Assembly (NCBI GenBank): GCA_003427395.1
Contig: BFEA01000619.1
Coordinates: 353,523-394,793 of the forward strand
Source: Chara braunii
Taxonomy: Eukaryota > Streptophyta > Charophyceae > Charales > Characeae
Direction: 5' to 3'
Length of the DNA stretch: 41,271 nt
Part shown: positions 30,772 to 41,215 of the stretch, piece by piece
Layout of the letters: the number at the start of each line of letters is the position of its first letter
Numbering within the stretch: position 1 is the first letter of the stretch
Notes under the pieces: model-generated
Databases searched by the model: none
What the model saw: only the letters and a program-made list of their open reading frames with translations
What the model was told of the DNA's origin: nothing
Translations under genes and position numbers: made by a program

Positions 30772-33237
30772 ATGGGATGCGAAGTACAAATCCACTACAT
30801 CTTAGACCATTACCCAATATGCATGGATGTTCTTGCCAAGGACATCTTTGACAAAGCACGCCCGCCATTCAGACTAAATACCAACGTACTGAAGGACCCA
30901 GGGATTCCAACATGGGTCAAGGAGCAGATGGCACATTGGATGAAGGCCAAAGACCTGTTCCCCACGGAACAAGCATGGGCGAAAATAGGACTGGGAATTA
31001 TCTCAGCAGCCTTGAATACATTCTCACGAATGAAGGCAACAAACAGAAATTGGGCCGAAGAAAAAACGCGAAAAGTCATTGCCGAAGCAGAGAGAAAAAT
31101 GGGGAAAGACCCCTTCTCAGATCACTATTGGTTTCAGAAACGTAAAGAAAACATGCTTCTCCTAGAATCATTAGAAGTCAAAAAGCAAGAAGATTGGTTG
31201 CAATGGTTGAGATTAAGAGGTTTGATTGGGTACGACCGCATGACAAAGGCCACATTTCGTTCCCTGATCCTAAAACACGCAAAACCGGTACTTCGCGAAC
31301 TGGTCCACCCCTTCAGTCTTCAGGCCCCTCTAGCCACATCCACTGAAAGCATGTGCTCCTACACTATGGATTATTTCATGGACATAGTGTCCACTAGACG
31401 TCCCTACGACTCCGCCGGCTCCGATCTTTCATCCCTCTCCAAGTTTTGGGAAGGCATGGACACGGTAATCCCTCACACATCAAGAGATATCCTAGACCGC
31501 CCCCTTTCCCCAGAGGAGCTCCACAGCGCAGCGAAACAAATGGCTAGCGGCAAATGCCCAGGCCTGGACGGTTTACCGGTAGAACTCTTCCTATGCACAT
31601 GGAAGGCATTTGCGCCCTTCCTCTGTCAGATCTTCAACAACGCGCAATCCTCGGGCTCTCTTCCAAAAGGATGGTTAAAGGGGGCCATTTCCCTCCTCTA
31701 CAAAAAGGGCGAAAAGAAAGAGGTCAGAAATTACAGACTAATCTCTGTCTTCAACGTAGCATACAAAATCCTAGGAAAGGCCCTGGCCATCAGATTAGCA
31801 GACCTCCTACCGACACTAGTAGGCAAAGAGCAAGGGGCATTCGTGAAGGGTCGCTCCATTTTTGACAATATTCTCTCCACAATTCAGGCCCTCGAGATCC
31901 TGGCAGCAGAGAAGGAAAATGTGGCCATCCTCCTCCTCGACATGGAAAAGGCATACGATAAGGTGGGCTGGGCCTTTGTATTCACCACCCTATCACGTAT
32001 GGGTTTTGGCCCGGGTTTCTGCACATGGGTAAAAGCGATGCACGTAGACCCCACCTCGGTAGTCCTAGTCAACGGACGAATATCACAGGAATTCCCTCTC
32101 ACCAGATCGCTCAGAGAGGGCTGTCCGCTAGCCTCCCTCCTCTTCGTCCTACAACTAGAGGTCCTACTCCACAATATAAGATCCAATGACAAAATAGAGG
32201 GTCTCAATGTCCCCCACGCATTGCAATGGAAGGGTGGGGCCATAGCGGATGACCTCACAGTCGCCTGCACCAATTCCCCAAACTCCTTTCTAGCCCTTAG
32301 GGAGGTTCTGGACACGTACTGCACACTGTCGGAGGCATCTATTAATTGGGACAAATCCGCTTTCCTTCTACCTGAACCCCACTCCATCTGCGTAGACTGG
32401 GGCCACAAACAAGTACCAACAGACAGTTCGGAACAATTCCTAGGGGTCCAGGTCTCCCTGTCGGACTGCTCGGCAGCACAAGACGCCCTACTCGCCGAAA
32501 AAGTATCGGCCAGAATAATGGGATGGGCACGCAACTTCAAACTGTCCCTGTTCGGGAGAGCCCTTGTGATTTCCTCGGCGACTTTCTCAATCCTATGGTT
32601 CCCGCTGTCTGTCCACTTCCTCGGCGACGAAGCCCACAAAAGAATCAAAGACATGGCGGGAAGGTTCCTATGGAAACCCGCAGCATCAGAAGTACAAGGC
32701 TACATGGTAAAAGTGGCCTGGGAAACAATCTGCTTCCCAAGGGACCAGGGGGGACTGGGCATTTTGGACCCTAGACAGCAGAATATCAGTCTGCTAGCCA
32801 AATGGCCTGCGCAGGCACTGAGTAATAACGAGAGTAAAATTTGGAAGGAAATAGCAGAACTCATACTCATGAGGGAATGGGAACTGTCAATCCCTTCGCA
32901 TGTCTGGCTCTGTTTCCTAATCAAGTCATACTGCAACAGGCAGCCCAAATCCAGAATAGGGGGAAGCATCCTGGCAGCATGGAACAAACTGAGGCCTGAC
33001 CTTTTGACCGAACCAACAACTAAAGCCCAAATCCTTAACCAGATCCTGTTTGAAAATCAACATATCAAGACAGGGGTAGACACAGTCCTCATGGCAGATG
33101 GCGGGCTGGGCACTTTCGGCCGCGCATGGGTAGAAAAAGGAGTTATCCAAATCAGGGATATCTGGGACCCACAGGAAGGAGACTGGCTCTCCCTAGAACA
33201 ACTTAGGAGGAAGTTGCCAGCAATTTCCTCAAAGTGA
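30772..33237 (+). CDS. LINE reverse transcriptase (long open part of ORF2)
   Basis: An open frame of 821 codons starting with the ATG after the last endonuclease nonsense codon. Fingers motifs include GKCPGLDGLPVELF and N320-Y-R-L-I-S-V, where Pro is more usual than Leu. Motif A is LLLDMEKAYDKVGW with catalytic Asp near residue 390. Motif B is LREGCPLASLLF (more often R-Q-G-C-P-L-S-P). Motif C is A-I-A-D-D-L-T with Asp 493-494. The thumb and C-terminal linker are typical (SINWDKSAFLL, then FLGVQVSLSD). Both catalytic aspartate positions are kept, so the core could be active, but without endonuclease and with a lost C-terminus this copy is not autonomous. The frame ends at TGA 33235 because of a nearby frameshift. 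Confidence 0.92.
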   Translation: MGCEVQIHYILDHYPICMDVLAKDIFDKARPPFRLNTNVLKDPGIPTWVKEQMAHWMKAKDLFPTEQAWAKIGLGIISAALNTFSRMKATNRNWAEEKTRKVIAEAERKMGKDPFSDHYWFQKRKENMLLLESLEVKKQEDWLQWLRLRGLIGYDRMTKATFRSLILKHAKPVLRELVHPFSLQAPLATSTESMCSYTMDYFMDIVSTRRPYDSAGSDLSSLSKFWEGMDTVIPHTSRDILDRPLSPEELHSAAKQMASGKCPGLDGLPVELFLCTWKAFAPFLCQIFNNAQSSGSLPKGWLKGAISLLYKKGEKKEVRNYRLISVFNVAYKILGKALAIRLADLLPTLVGKEQGAFVKGRSIFDNILSTIQALEILAAEKENVAILLLDMEKAYDKVGWAFVFTTLSRMGFGPGFCTWVKAMHVDPTSVVLVNGRISQEFPLTRSLREGCPLASLLFVLQLEVLLHNIRSNDKIEGLNVPHALQWKGGAIADDLTVACTNSPNSFLALREVLDTYCTLSEASINWDKSAFLLPEPHSICVDWGHKQVPTDSSEQFLGVQVSLSDCSAAQDALLAEKVSARIMGWARNFKLSLFGRALVISSATFSILWFPLSVHFLGDEAHKRIKDMAGRFLWKPAASEVQGYMVKVAWETICFPRDQGGLGILDPRQQNISLLAKWPAQALSNNESKIWKEIAELILMREWELSIPSHVWLCFLIKSYCNRQPKSRIGGSILAAWNKLRPDLLTEPTTKAQILNQILFENQHIKTGVDTVLMADGGLGTFGRAWVEKGVIQIRDIWDPQEGDWLSLEQLRRKLPAISSK

Positions 33238-34316
33238 AATCGGCCATCCCCCCTCACGGGATCGCTGCACTAAAACCAGACAGAGAACACCCCTCAGGGT
33301 CCTGGCTTGTGGATCCGCAACAGTCGGAAGTCTGCTGGAAGGTCCTGGGCCCAGATCTAGGCCCAGGGATGAAGGTCCAGAAGTGGAGAGTGTTGAACAC
33401 GCGAAGAAACACCTCCCCCCTGCTATACATAGGGGACGAAATAGTCCCAACCACTCTAGAGTGGAAAGAGGTGAGAGTCCACGAGAATCAAGCCCATAAA
33501 AAGCTAACTTGTTCCCTCCTCCCACTATCCCTGGAGTCACTGAGAGTAGAACCGCTCCTGTATGGGTGGGACGAGGGCAAAACTCAGGCAAACCCTACCC
33601 CCCTGATACGGTACAAACCTAAGTGTGGGGTGAACGTTCTTCGAGTTCGAATCAAGAAGAAACCTGCAGACACTGCCGGGAAGCGACTCGCAGATACTCA
33701 ATGCACAGAACTGGCCCCAGCGGACCTGGCCAACCTGTGGAAAGCACTGAAGAAGATGCCATCCCAGAAGACGGCTGCCATTCTGTGGCTCCAATCCCTT
33801 CAAGTTACAGCAACTGCAGTATGGCTGAAATCCAAAGGCATGGAAATCAATGATACATGCGCCAGGTGTGACTGGGCATGGGAGACATCCCCCCACCTGT
33901 GGCGATACTGCCCAGAATCCCAGGATGTCTGGGAATGGTGGAAGGAGAGGTGGAGAAGCCTAGATCTCAGCTTGGACCTCTGGACGGACTCATTCATTCT
34001 GCATGGAAAATTCGTCAAACTGGGCCCCCTTACATCAGGTATAAACTACATTGTACTAATATGCAGAGGGATCATCATGGAAAATATCTGGTAGAGAAGG
34101 AATGAGCTCCTGTTCAAAGGTGAGAGACACCACCAACAGCAGATGTTCAACAGAGTCCTCTCTGAGCTCCGTATCACTATCCTCTCAGATTGGCGTTCCA
34201 AGGGATTCCTCTGGTTCAACAAGACATGGGCTTACGAAGGGAAATTTGGTACAATCTCAACAGAAGATAAGCTGATATTGGCGGATTGGCTTTCGCCGAC
34301 AGTGACTCCCCGGTGA
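33238..34316 (+). pseudogene. LINE ORF2 C-terminus with zf-RVT-like domain, frameshifted
   Basis: The continuation is in another frame, open from before 33234 (NFLKVKSAIPPHG) to TAG 34092 and then on to TGA 34314. A zinc-binding module near 33855-33935 reads C-A-R-C-D-W-A-W-E-T-S-P-H-L-W-R-Y-C, as in the zf-RVT family at the end of plant LINE ORF2. After the TAG (IW-stop-RRNELLF, probably a lost Trp) the text ends LILADWLSPTVTPR. The frameshift lies at about 33200-33235. Confidence 0.85.
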
Positions 34317-34620
34317 CATACAAGACCCCAGGGACCGGTCCCTGTCACGAGCAGCATACAGAGGGCAGCCTACTCCGATACAGGCCATGGGTGGCCGTTT
34401 CTCTTAGTTGTCTGTTTCCTTTGTTCCTGTTTTATCCTTTGTTCCTGTTTTATCTTTCCTTGTCCAGTTTATAACCTTTTTCGAAAGGAATGCATCTTGG
34501 GACGCTGGACCCGGTTTCCAGCCTAGCCTAAGCTGGCTAATGGCCCCAGTTTTCCTCCGGGTTGAAATGTCGAGGTTTTCCCGGCCTCATTTGGAGTTTT
34601 GAGTATAATACAATGCTATC

Positions 34621-34652
<32 letters not shown>
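34317..34652 (+). other. LINE 3' untranslated region and A30 tail
   Basis: It contains the shared tail motif gggacgctggacccggtttc (from 34499), then taatggccccag, also similar to 12297-12308, and ends in 30 A residues (34623-34652). A tttatcctttgttcctg repeat lies near 34420-34455. The long pure A tail suggests an insertion younger than the other tails here, although the ORFs are already broken. Confidence 0.85.
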
Positions 34653-34653
<1 letters not shown>

Positions 34654-34903
34654 AGGGGGGGTGGGGTCTGGCTGGGCTAGGCGAGGATAGTGCACGTACA
34701 GAGCACGGGGGAGCTCTCGTACAGGGGGAGGGAGGAAACAGTTAGCGCACGAGGAGGGAGGAGTCAGTTAGCGCACGAACTTGAAGGGAGGAGTCAATTA
34801 GAGCACGAAGGGGGAGGTACGTCAGCCAGCGCACGGACGTGGATGTGAGCGGGCGTGCGGAGTGCACACGAAGAGAGTTGAGGAGGGGCCACGACAGGTA
34901 AAC

Positions 34904-34904
<1 letters not shown>

Positions 34905-34965
<61 letters not shown>
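34905..34965. repeat. Pure (GA)n microsatellite
   Basis: About 30 uninterrupted GA units. It directly follows a GC-rich stretch in which the phrase ttagcgcacgaa recurs in variants (34680-34830). Confidence 0.95.
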
Positions 34966-34969
<4 letters not shown>

Positions 34970-35481
34970 TGCTTACCTCCGTGTGAATCTTCCCACCAAA
35001 GATTACTGTACCTTTCCATGTTCTAGCGGAAGATTCATTCTCATTTAGCACATTCGGGGAGGGGAGATGGAGTAGGTGCACGTGGTTGTCGCGCTGCTCG
35101 TCGTCAAGTTTGCGACTGGGTTTTCTTCCTCACCTATAACTCTTGGACGTGTCCACGATGCTGTTCCCCGCAGCTTGATTATCACTTCAAATGAACCTGG
35201 CCGTGCAAACGACCAGGTGCGCTCGTACGTCGAGGATTATTGCGGGGTACGAGAGAGAGGGTGAGTGGGAGAGAGAGAGGGGAAAAGGTGGGAGAAGGAG
35301 CACGATCACGGCCATCTATGGCATCATAGTGACTTCGTTGTCGACGCAACCATGGTGATGCTGATCGTTGGAATCGGAGTCTTCGCCGCTGCCTTCGCCG
35401 TTCGGTTTGTTTCCTCGACGGGATCGCGCATGCTCGGGACCGGGGCGCTAGCTAGCTAGAGGACAACAGGTGCGTGCGTAC

Positions 35482-35868
35482 CAGAGAGAGCGAAAGAGAG
35501 AGAGAGAGGGGGAGAGAGAGGGAGAGGGAGAAGCCGCGCAGTTCCCCACTCCGGACAGAGCTCCGTTTTCATACGTACCTGACCGCCGTGGCGGCTAGAT
35601 ACATTCAAGAAAGGGCTGATGACGAAACGGGCGCGCGAGCGTACGAAAGAGAGAGAGAGAGAGGGATTACTACACTCGCGCAGAGTCTTGCTGTGTATCA
35701 GGCGGCGTGTGTACAGCAACCCACTATGTTATGCTGGCACGGCCGATCGTGGCTCGCGTTGGCCTGAAACCATCCAAGCGCCAACCCACGAGTGATAACT
35801 AGAACATATCCCAGTTCTTTTGCATAATTCACGGGGCGTGTGTGTATGTGGGTGTGCGTGTGTGTGTG

Positions 35869-35905
<37 letters not shown>

Positions 35906-36059
35906 CCGCACCGAAACAGCGACAGCTCTCCGCTCCGGATGGAGTTTTTTTTTTATATGTATCCGACTGACGTAGCGCCCAGATACATCCAAGATAGTGC
36001 TGTTGAGATCGGGCACGCTGGAGCTGGCAAGAGCCGGAGGTGGCGACGAGAAAGAGAGT

Positions 36060-36141
<82 letters not shown>

Positions 36142-36288
36142 AGCCGCACCGAAACAGCGGCAGCTCTCCGCTCCGGATGGAGTTTTTTTTGTTTTTTTTT
36201 ATGTATCCGACTGACGTAGCGCCCAGATACATCCAAGATAGTGCTGTTGAGATGGGGCACGCTGGAGCTGGCAAGAGCCGGAGGTGGC

Positions 36289-36341
<53 letters not shown>
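35482..36341. repeat. Three copies of a unit framed by GA/GT microsatellites
   Basis: Two close copies (from 35904 and 36142, 238 bp apart) run agccgcaccgaaacag...ctccgctccggatggag, then a T-run, then cgtagcgcccagatacatcc, and end gccggaggtgg. A third, more diverged copy starts near 35531 (agccgcgcagttccccactc). Each is framed by (GA)n; the middle spacer is (GT)n of about 60 bp (36060-36120). Microsatellite and unit have been copied together, by unequal crossing-over or as a mobile unit. Confidence 0.85.
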
Positions 36342-36342
<1 letters not shown>

Positions 36343-36451
36343 GACAGAGAGAGCGGAAGAAACTGACGACCTCGCCACACTATTGTCGGAAGGAGAAAAC
36401 TTCGAGTGCATCCTTCATAGAGAGTGGCCAGATGCGTCGGTTGATTGTTTA

Positions 36452-36760
36452 TGGGAGCGGATGCATCTTGCCGCTCTTCGCGTGAACGAGCATTCCTACT
36501 GCTTTTTTTTTTTTTTTTTTTTTGTCACGCCGTTCTCATAGTAGCTGAGGTGGCTTGCCATTCCTTGCTTGAACATGCTCCCTGATAGGGGCTCGGAGGA
36601 CAGTAAGTCTTCGTTGAGTCTTGTGTGCGTCTTCCTTCAGTATACTATGGGTGCATCTTGCCACTCTTTGCGTGGACATGCATTCATACTGTTTTTCGTC
36701 CATATTCGTTAAGTTGTTCTCCAAGCTTACTTGATAGGCGCTCGGGTGCATCCCTCTTCG
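36452..36760. repeat. Diverged direct duplication
   Basis: The block tgcatcttgcc...ctctt.gcgtg.ac...gcattc occurs near 36461 and again near 36649, and a second shared block (ttgatagg or ctgatagg...gctcgg) follows each. The T21 run is in the first copy only. Confidence 0.6.
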
Positions 36761-37060
36761 GTATATTTTTCCGTTATGATGGGTGGGCCTCACCCAAGAG
36801 ATCTGGTTTGGTTCATTTCATTTCACGGCGTGAATTTGAACACAGGAGAGTGTGGCGGCCAGTTCTTGATAAAAAGAGAGAGAGGTAGGAAATGGGAGAG
36901 AGAGAGAGTCGCGGCAACGCGGATGTTATGCTGGTGAAGATCCACTGTGGCAAACTTCCTTTTTGGTTCTTTTGCGAGTTCCTTGTGTTACGTGTATCTG
37001 GCCCAGTCCCTGCAAATGGTGCATCTCGACTGTTGAGTTGAGCGTAGTGGCCGTTTGCAG

Positions 37061-37063
<3 letters not shown>

Positions 37064-37135
<72 letters not shown>

Positions 37136-37160
37136 GGACAGAGAGAGAGAGAGAGAGAGA
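37064..37160. repeat. (GA)n microsatellite
   Basis: Nearly pure GA repeat interrupted once by gacggacag. Confidence 0.95.
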
Positions 37161-38078
37161 TTATATACCTGCATCCCCTCGATTTCCCGGAGTGTCCGCA
37201 CTCGGAACGTACCCGCTGCTGGCTTTGAGGAGGCAGGGTGTATTATTTCAAGACTCAAGTCGAGGTACAGACGCGTGGGGATTTAGGTGGGCTTCCTTGC
37301 CAACGCGGAGAGTGACAAGGAGAAAGAAAGAGAAAGGTACCTGCTGCTGACGCCATAGCGGCTGGCTTTGAGGAAACTGTGCATTATTTCAAGTTGCGGT
37401 ATATGCTTGGCTCAAAAGCTGCGATTTCTTTGGGCACTCTGGTTGTGAGGGGTGGCACACTCGATCTCCATTGGTGAATAACTGCCATGAGAAAGTGGAA
37501 ATCAGAGTAGTGGCCTGCAGTCGATGAGTACGGGTAGCATGAACTGTCCGAACTTGTGTTTGTGTGCAAGACTTCAGAGGCGGGGAAGCTCGGTAAACAC
37601 TCATCTGACGTCAGTTGGCTCGGTGTAAAATAGCCCAACGGGTTTCTCTTGCTTCTTGAGCTCGCCCCTGGGGTGAGTAGGTATACAGTTCTGTCCTCCT
37701 GTTATACAGTTCTGTCCAGTGTCCTCCTGTGCTCGCCTGTACTGTTGCTGCCCGTCTCTCGGCGACGAGAGACCTGGGTTGAAAAGAAGCTCTGGAAACC
37801 TGACGATTTACTGGTCGCGAACACTCTATGGACAGAACACACAGTAAGTGTGGGTGAGCGGCAATGGAACTCGGAGCCGGGAGCAGACTGGAGAGGTGCA
37901 AAAAGGAAAAAAGTGGGGTGCAAGTTACCGCCGGTTGGTAGGAGTTGATCTGTGCAGGGAGCATGACTGACCGGTTTGAGTGCATGTGGGAGGTGTTGGG
38001 GTGGTCTACACAGCAGCCAGAGATGAGGGGTCACACTAAGCCGTAGCGGATACCCCCCCGCCCGACATCGGTACGAGC

Positions 38079-39606
38079 TCAAACTGGTGGATGGGCGGAG
38101 GTGGAGGGGGAGGGGGATCGGCTTCGTCGCCGTCGGGCCGGTGCGCTCGAAGTCTCCGCAATAAGGTCCCCATCGTCGTTCTTGGGCGGCTCGGGATCCT
38201 CAGCTGGGTCATTTGGGATTGGCAGATCCTCACCACTTGCGAACTCCAGCGGCTGCTTCTTGGCTGCGATCTCCTCCCTTCTTCGTGCCGCCTCGGGATC
38301 CTCCTCCTGAGGCTCTGCGCGATCCGCCTCTTCACCCAAAGTCTCCCACTCAGATTCCTCCTCTTCCTCCAACTGATCCTCTTCTTCTTCTTCTTCTTCT
38401 TCTTCTTCTTCTTCTTCTTCTTCTTCTTCTTCTTCTGCCGACTCTTCCTCGTTGTATTCGCTGTAGCTCCCTACTTCTTCTGAGGTTTCTTCGTCTTCTT
38501 CCTCGTTGTTTTCTTCCTCGTTCTCTTCTTCTTCTTCCTCTAGCGTCAGCCCTTCTTCCTTGAAGGCCGTTTGAGGCTGAAGAAGGCAAGGTCGATTATC
38601 CTCCGCGGGTCCAGGTATTCTCGTTGCGATGGCGGGTTGTTGTCACCTCCCTGCTCCTCGAGGCAGGCCGACCACTGTAGGTAAGGCGTCAGAGTTCATG
38701 AAAGGACATGTGGGACCGGACTTTCGTCACACTGCGAAAATGATATCGAGAGGGAGATCGTCGACCAGCTGCGCGAGGGGAATCGTGAGTTCCTGTACGA
38801 TCAGCTGTCGATGGTCGGGCCGCACCGATCCGGATAGAAATCCGAGGAGGTCTCCTTCCAGCTCCGTCCTCCAAGCTTGGATGATCAGCAGCTCCACGTA
38901 TTCGGTCCAGGCACGGTGTTCTATGTCCCTCGTCCACGTCAGCTGCACCCCGACCAAACACACCGAAAGATTGACGAAGTGTTCGCACCACAGTTCCCAC
39001 TTTCTTCGATCAAGGAGGGGAACAACGAGTGGTTCCAGACGAAAGGAGAGGCGGTGACAAAGACTAGATTGCCAGAAGGTAGGGAAGAGAGATGGGAGAG
39101 CGAAGGTAGAGAGTTGGGAGCTGTTCATTGGGGGCGCTGGAAAGGGACGAGCTCAGGAAGCAAACCGACGGCTCGTGCCAAGACGTTCGGAGCCCTCCGA
39201 CGTCGATGTCGTCCGTGGGGACAAGATTGTCGCCGTGGTGCGTAAGCCACTGATTCCACTCCGTTGCCAGCTGCTGGCCCCACTCCCTTAGCGACGTCCG
39301 GATGGTCGTGTGTCGCAGAGGGTTGATCGCGCTAATATCACCGATGAAGATGACGACGGTAGACACATGGCTAACTCCTGGAGCTGACAGTCGGCGAACA
39401 GCCAACGCCTCTGCCAACACGATCGCTTGACGATGGCCCATGAATCGGAACTCCGCCGCCTCGTACACCCTGGTGGTGCAGAAGAACTGCGCGAGTCGGA
39501 TCAAATCTAGACTGAGCCGCGGATAACAAACTTGCCGAATCGCCGAAATGTCGCCGCGTGGCGCCAGCATGGGATCGCCGAGAGCTCGCTCAGTGAGAAA
39601 ACTCAT
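38079..39606 (-). pseudogene. Accessory ORF downstream of gypsy integrase
   Basis: It begins ATG (39606-39604) overlapping the integrase stop in ATGA. The first part (to about 39100) reads MSFLTERALGDPMLAPRG, then SLDLIRLAQFFCTTRVYEAA, then HVSTVVIFIGDISAINPLRH, ending near GDNLVPTDDIDVG. After a frameshift the second part (39128-38727) has EPLVVPLLDRRKWELWCEHF, VQLTWTRDIEHRAWTEYVEL and RQLIVQELTIPLAQLVDDLP. The same frame continues through TGA 38729 and TGA 38645 into a long Glu-rich, partly (GAA)n-coded stretch and ends at 38079 (RRRRSRSPSPSTSAHPPV). I know no function. It looks like two helical domains plus an acidic tail carried by a Ty3/gypsy element, and seems to be a lineage-specific family. 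Confidence 0.65.
38381..38436 (-). repeat. (TTC)n microsatellite coding poly-Glu on the minus strand
   Basis: About 18 TTC units; read on the minus strand in the accessory ORF frame they encode a run of Glu within a longer acidic region. Its length is a multiple of three, so the frame is kept. Confidence 0.85.
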
Positions 39607-40595
39607 GGCGATGGCGATGGGGACGGGATATGAGAAGGGGCGAGAGATGCAGGAGGGGATGAAAGCGATAAAGAGTCGTCGTCCTCCTCTGTAGCGAAAG
39701 AGGACGCAAACGCAGCTAGAGATGGGGAGGAACGGAAGGGACGTAGATAGGACACGTGGCGGACGATCGGACGAGCCGATCGGCTTCCCGAGACCTCTGG
39801 CACGAGGCGCACGGTGTTCACCCCGTTCGGACCGAGTTTGATCACACGAAAGCGCACGAAGAATCGTGGCGCTATCTTCCCTTGGCGAGCACATTTCCTC
39901 ACCTGCACCAGGTCCCCTAATTTATACTGGGGTCGTGGTCCTGCGTTTTTGGGCCTCTTAGCTACGGACCTGTCGGTCGTGGTCCAACTCAATCATTTTC
40001 TGGCGCTTTCTGGCTAATCGGGGAAGGGACCGTTCCATCAGCTCCATATGCCGCTTGGCCTTGTCCAGAACTGTGGCTCTTGTGGGCCGCCGGTTCAATG
40101 AAGATTTATCGGGAAGGCTCGGTATCGAGACACAAGCTACACTATTGGTTCGTAATTGGAAGGGGCTAAGGCCCGTCGATTCGTGAGGCGTTCCCCGATG
40201 GACCGCCAGGATGTGATCCACGATATCGGGCCAGGGCCTTGGGTCTCGTGCCACGATGTTTCGTCGCAATGTTGTCTTTATCACCCGATTTGCGTTTTCT
40301 ACCAGACCGTTAGACTGTGACATGTGGGGTGCAGTGTTCCGAATGGCGATGCCATGTACGACCAAATTCCTTAAAACTTCCCCTCTGAATTCTACCCCAT
40401 TGTCCGTCAGGATTTCCTCTGTGTCCTAATGCGTTCCTAAGAACCGGAGTGACGTATCGCACAATTTCAGCCGCCTGTCGCGTACGACACGGATATGCCT
40501 CAATCCATTTTGAGAAATGGTCCACAAATACTAGTAGGATTAAATACTTGCTGCTATTAGGTCTAGGGGGCACCACAATATCGGTAGCAAAGGTG
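39603..40595 (-). pseudogene. Ty3/gypsy integrase fragment
   Basis: Read on the minus strand it starts abruptly near 40595 with ATDIVVPPRPNSSKYLILLV (first catalytic Asp). FVDHFSKWIEAYP follows, then in a second frame ILTDNGVEF (second Asp, codon at 40404-40402) and SQSNGLVENANRVIK (catalytic Glu), giving the D,D-35-E core. The C-terminal module (QYKLGDLVQVRKC, RFRVIKLGPNGVNTVRLVPE, RHVSYLRPF) resembles the GPY/F module. Two frameshifts (near 40400-40435 and 39960-39990) disrupt it. Protease, reverse transcriptase and RNase H are absent: sequence upstream of 40595 is unrelated, so the element is truncated there. The end, a Ser/Pro-rich tail, stops at TGA 39605-39603. Confidence 0.9.
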
Positions 40596-41212
40596 GCAAT
40601 TGGGTAACCGTTGCCCGTACCCGACCGCACCCAACTGTAACCGGCAGGTTATGGGCAGGTACGGGTACCCTTCCGGAGGGGGCCATCGGTATGGCCAAGC
40701 ATAAATTTTATTTGTGGATTTCAGGGCAGGCACGGTTGCACTGCGTGGAGATCACGGGCAGGCATGGACGGGTACTGGCGGTGAAAAGGGAAAAACCGTA
40801 GGTATGGGCGGCCAAGAAAAAAAAAAAACATGGGTACAACCGTTATAGGGTGGTGAAAAAAAACAATCAGATGGGGATGGGCGAGTAACCAATTCTGTCG
40901 GGTAATTGTACGTAATATCCACCTTCCCCCCCTCTTCCCAGGAAATATGCAGACCGGCGGAGGTGTTTTTTTCTTAGGCAGAATTTTTTTCCCTGGTGCG
41001 AGCGACGAGAAAAAGATTTCAGGAAATAGCCTCCAAACTTCCAAATTGGCCACTTTCGAAATTGGAAGGCTCCAGCCTCGCCTCAGGAAGTTCCCCTTTG
41101 GAAATTGGCCGCCCGCCATGGTTGTATCCGCCGCCCTTCTGTGTGCATGCCACTACATGGCCATCATTTGCCTGCCGTGGTTGTACCCACTGCCGTTCTG
41201 TGTGTGCTGCAT

Positions 41213-41215
<3 letters not shown>
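40596..41215. other. No gene recognised; short direct repeats
   Basis: GGGCAGG-rich sequence near 40640-40780. A degenerate direct repeat, ccatggttgtatccgc...ttctgtgtg and ccgtggttgtacccac...ttctgtgtg, lies at about 41116-41210. The truncation point of the gypsy element is at the left edge. Confidence 0.4.

Larger units (their letters stand above)
27493..34652 (+). mobile_element. Near-complete LINE retrotransposon, decayed
   Basis: A plant-type non-LTR element in order: ORF1 with a CCHC-like knuckle, an extra unrecognised domain, APE-type endonuclease, reverse transcriptase, a zf-RVT-like C-terminus, a 3' untranslated region with the shared tail motif, and A30. Everything from 27493 to 33237 lies in one frame, interrupted only by stop codons. 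One frameshift near 33200-33235 moves the C-terminus to another frame. The 5' untranslated region begins somewhere upstream of the listed start. No target duplication could be assigned. It is related to the LINE pieces at 990-4690. Confidence 0.9.
34653..38078. other. Microsatellite-rich sequence without genes
   Basis: No gene is recognised. The region consists of GA and GT tracts, repeated units between them, a T21 run (36503-36523) and unassigned sequence. The part from about 37600 to 38078 lies downstream, on the minus strand, of the gypsy accessory ORF and may be its 3' untranslated region or LTR. A 21-bp tandem duplication (tatacagttctgtcc) is at 37682-37733. Confidence 0.5.

Noticed and set aside
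26508-34658. aaaacagggg at both 26508-26517 and 34649-34658 as LINE target duplication
   Set aside because: Four of the ten bases are indistinguishable from the A tail, and the implied 5' end would include an unrelated T24 run.
35840-36485. Open frames with Val-Cys, Glu-Arg or Thr-His runs
   Set aside because: Translations of GT and GA microsatellites.
38091-38563. Plus-strand Leu- or Phe-rich ORFs over the TTC repeat
   Set aside because: They are antisense shadows of the Glu-rich end of the gypsy accessory ORF.
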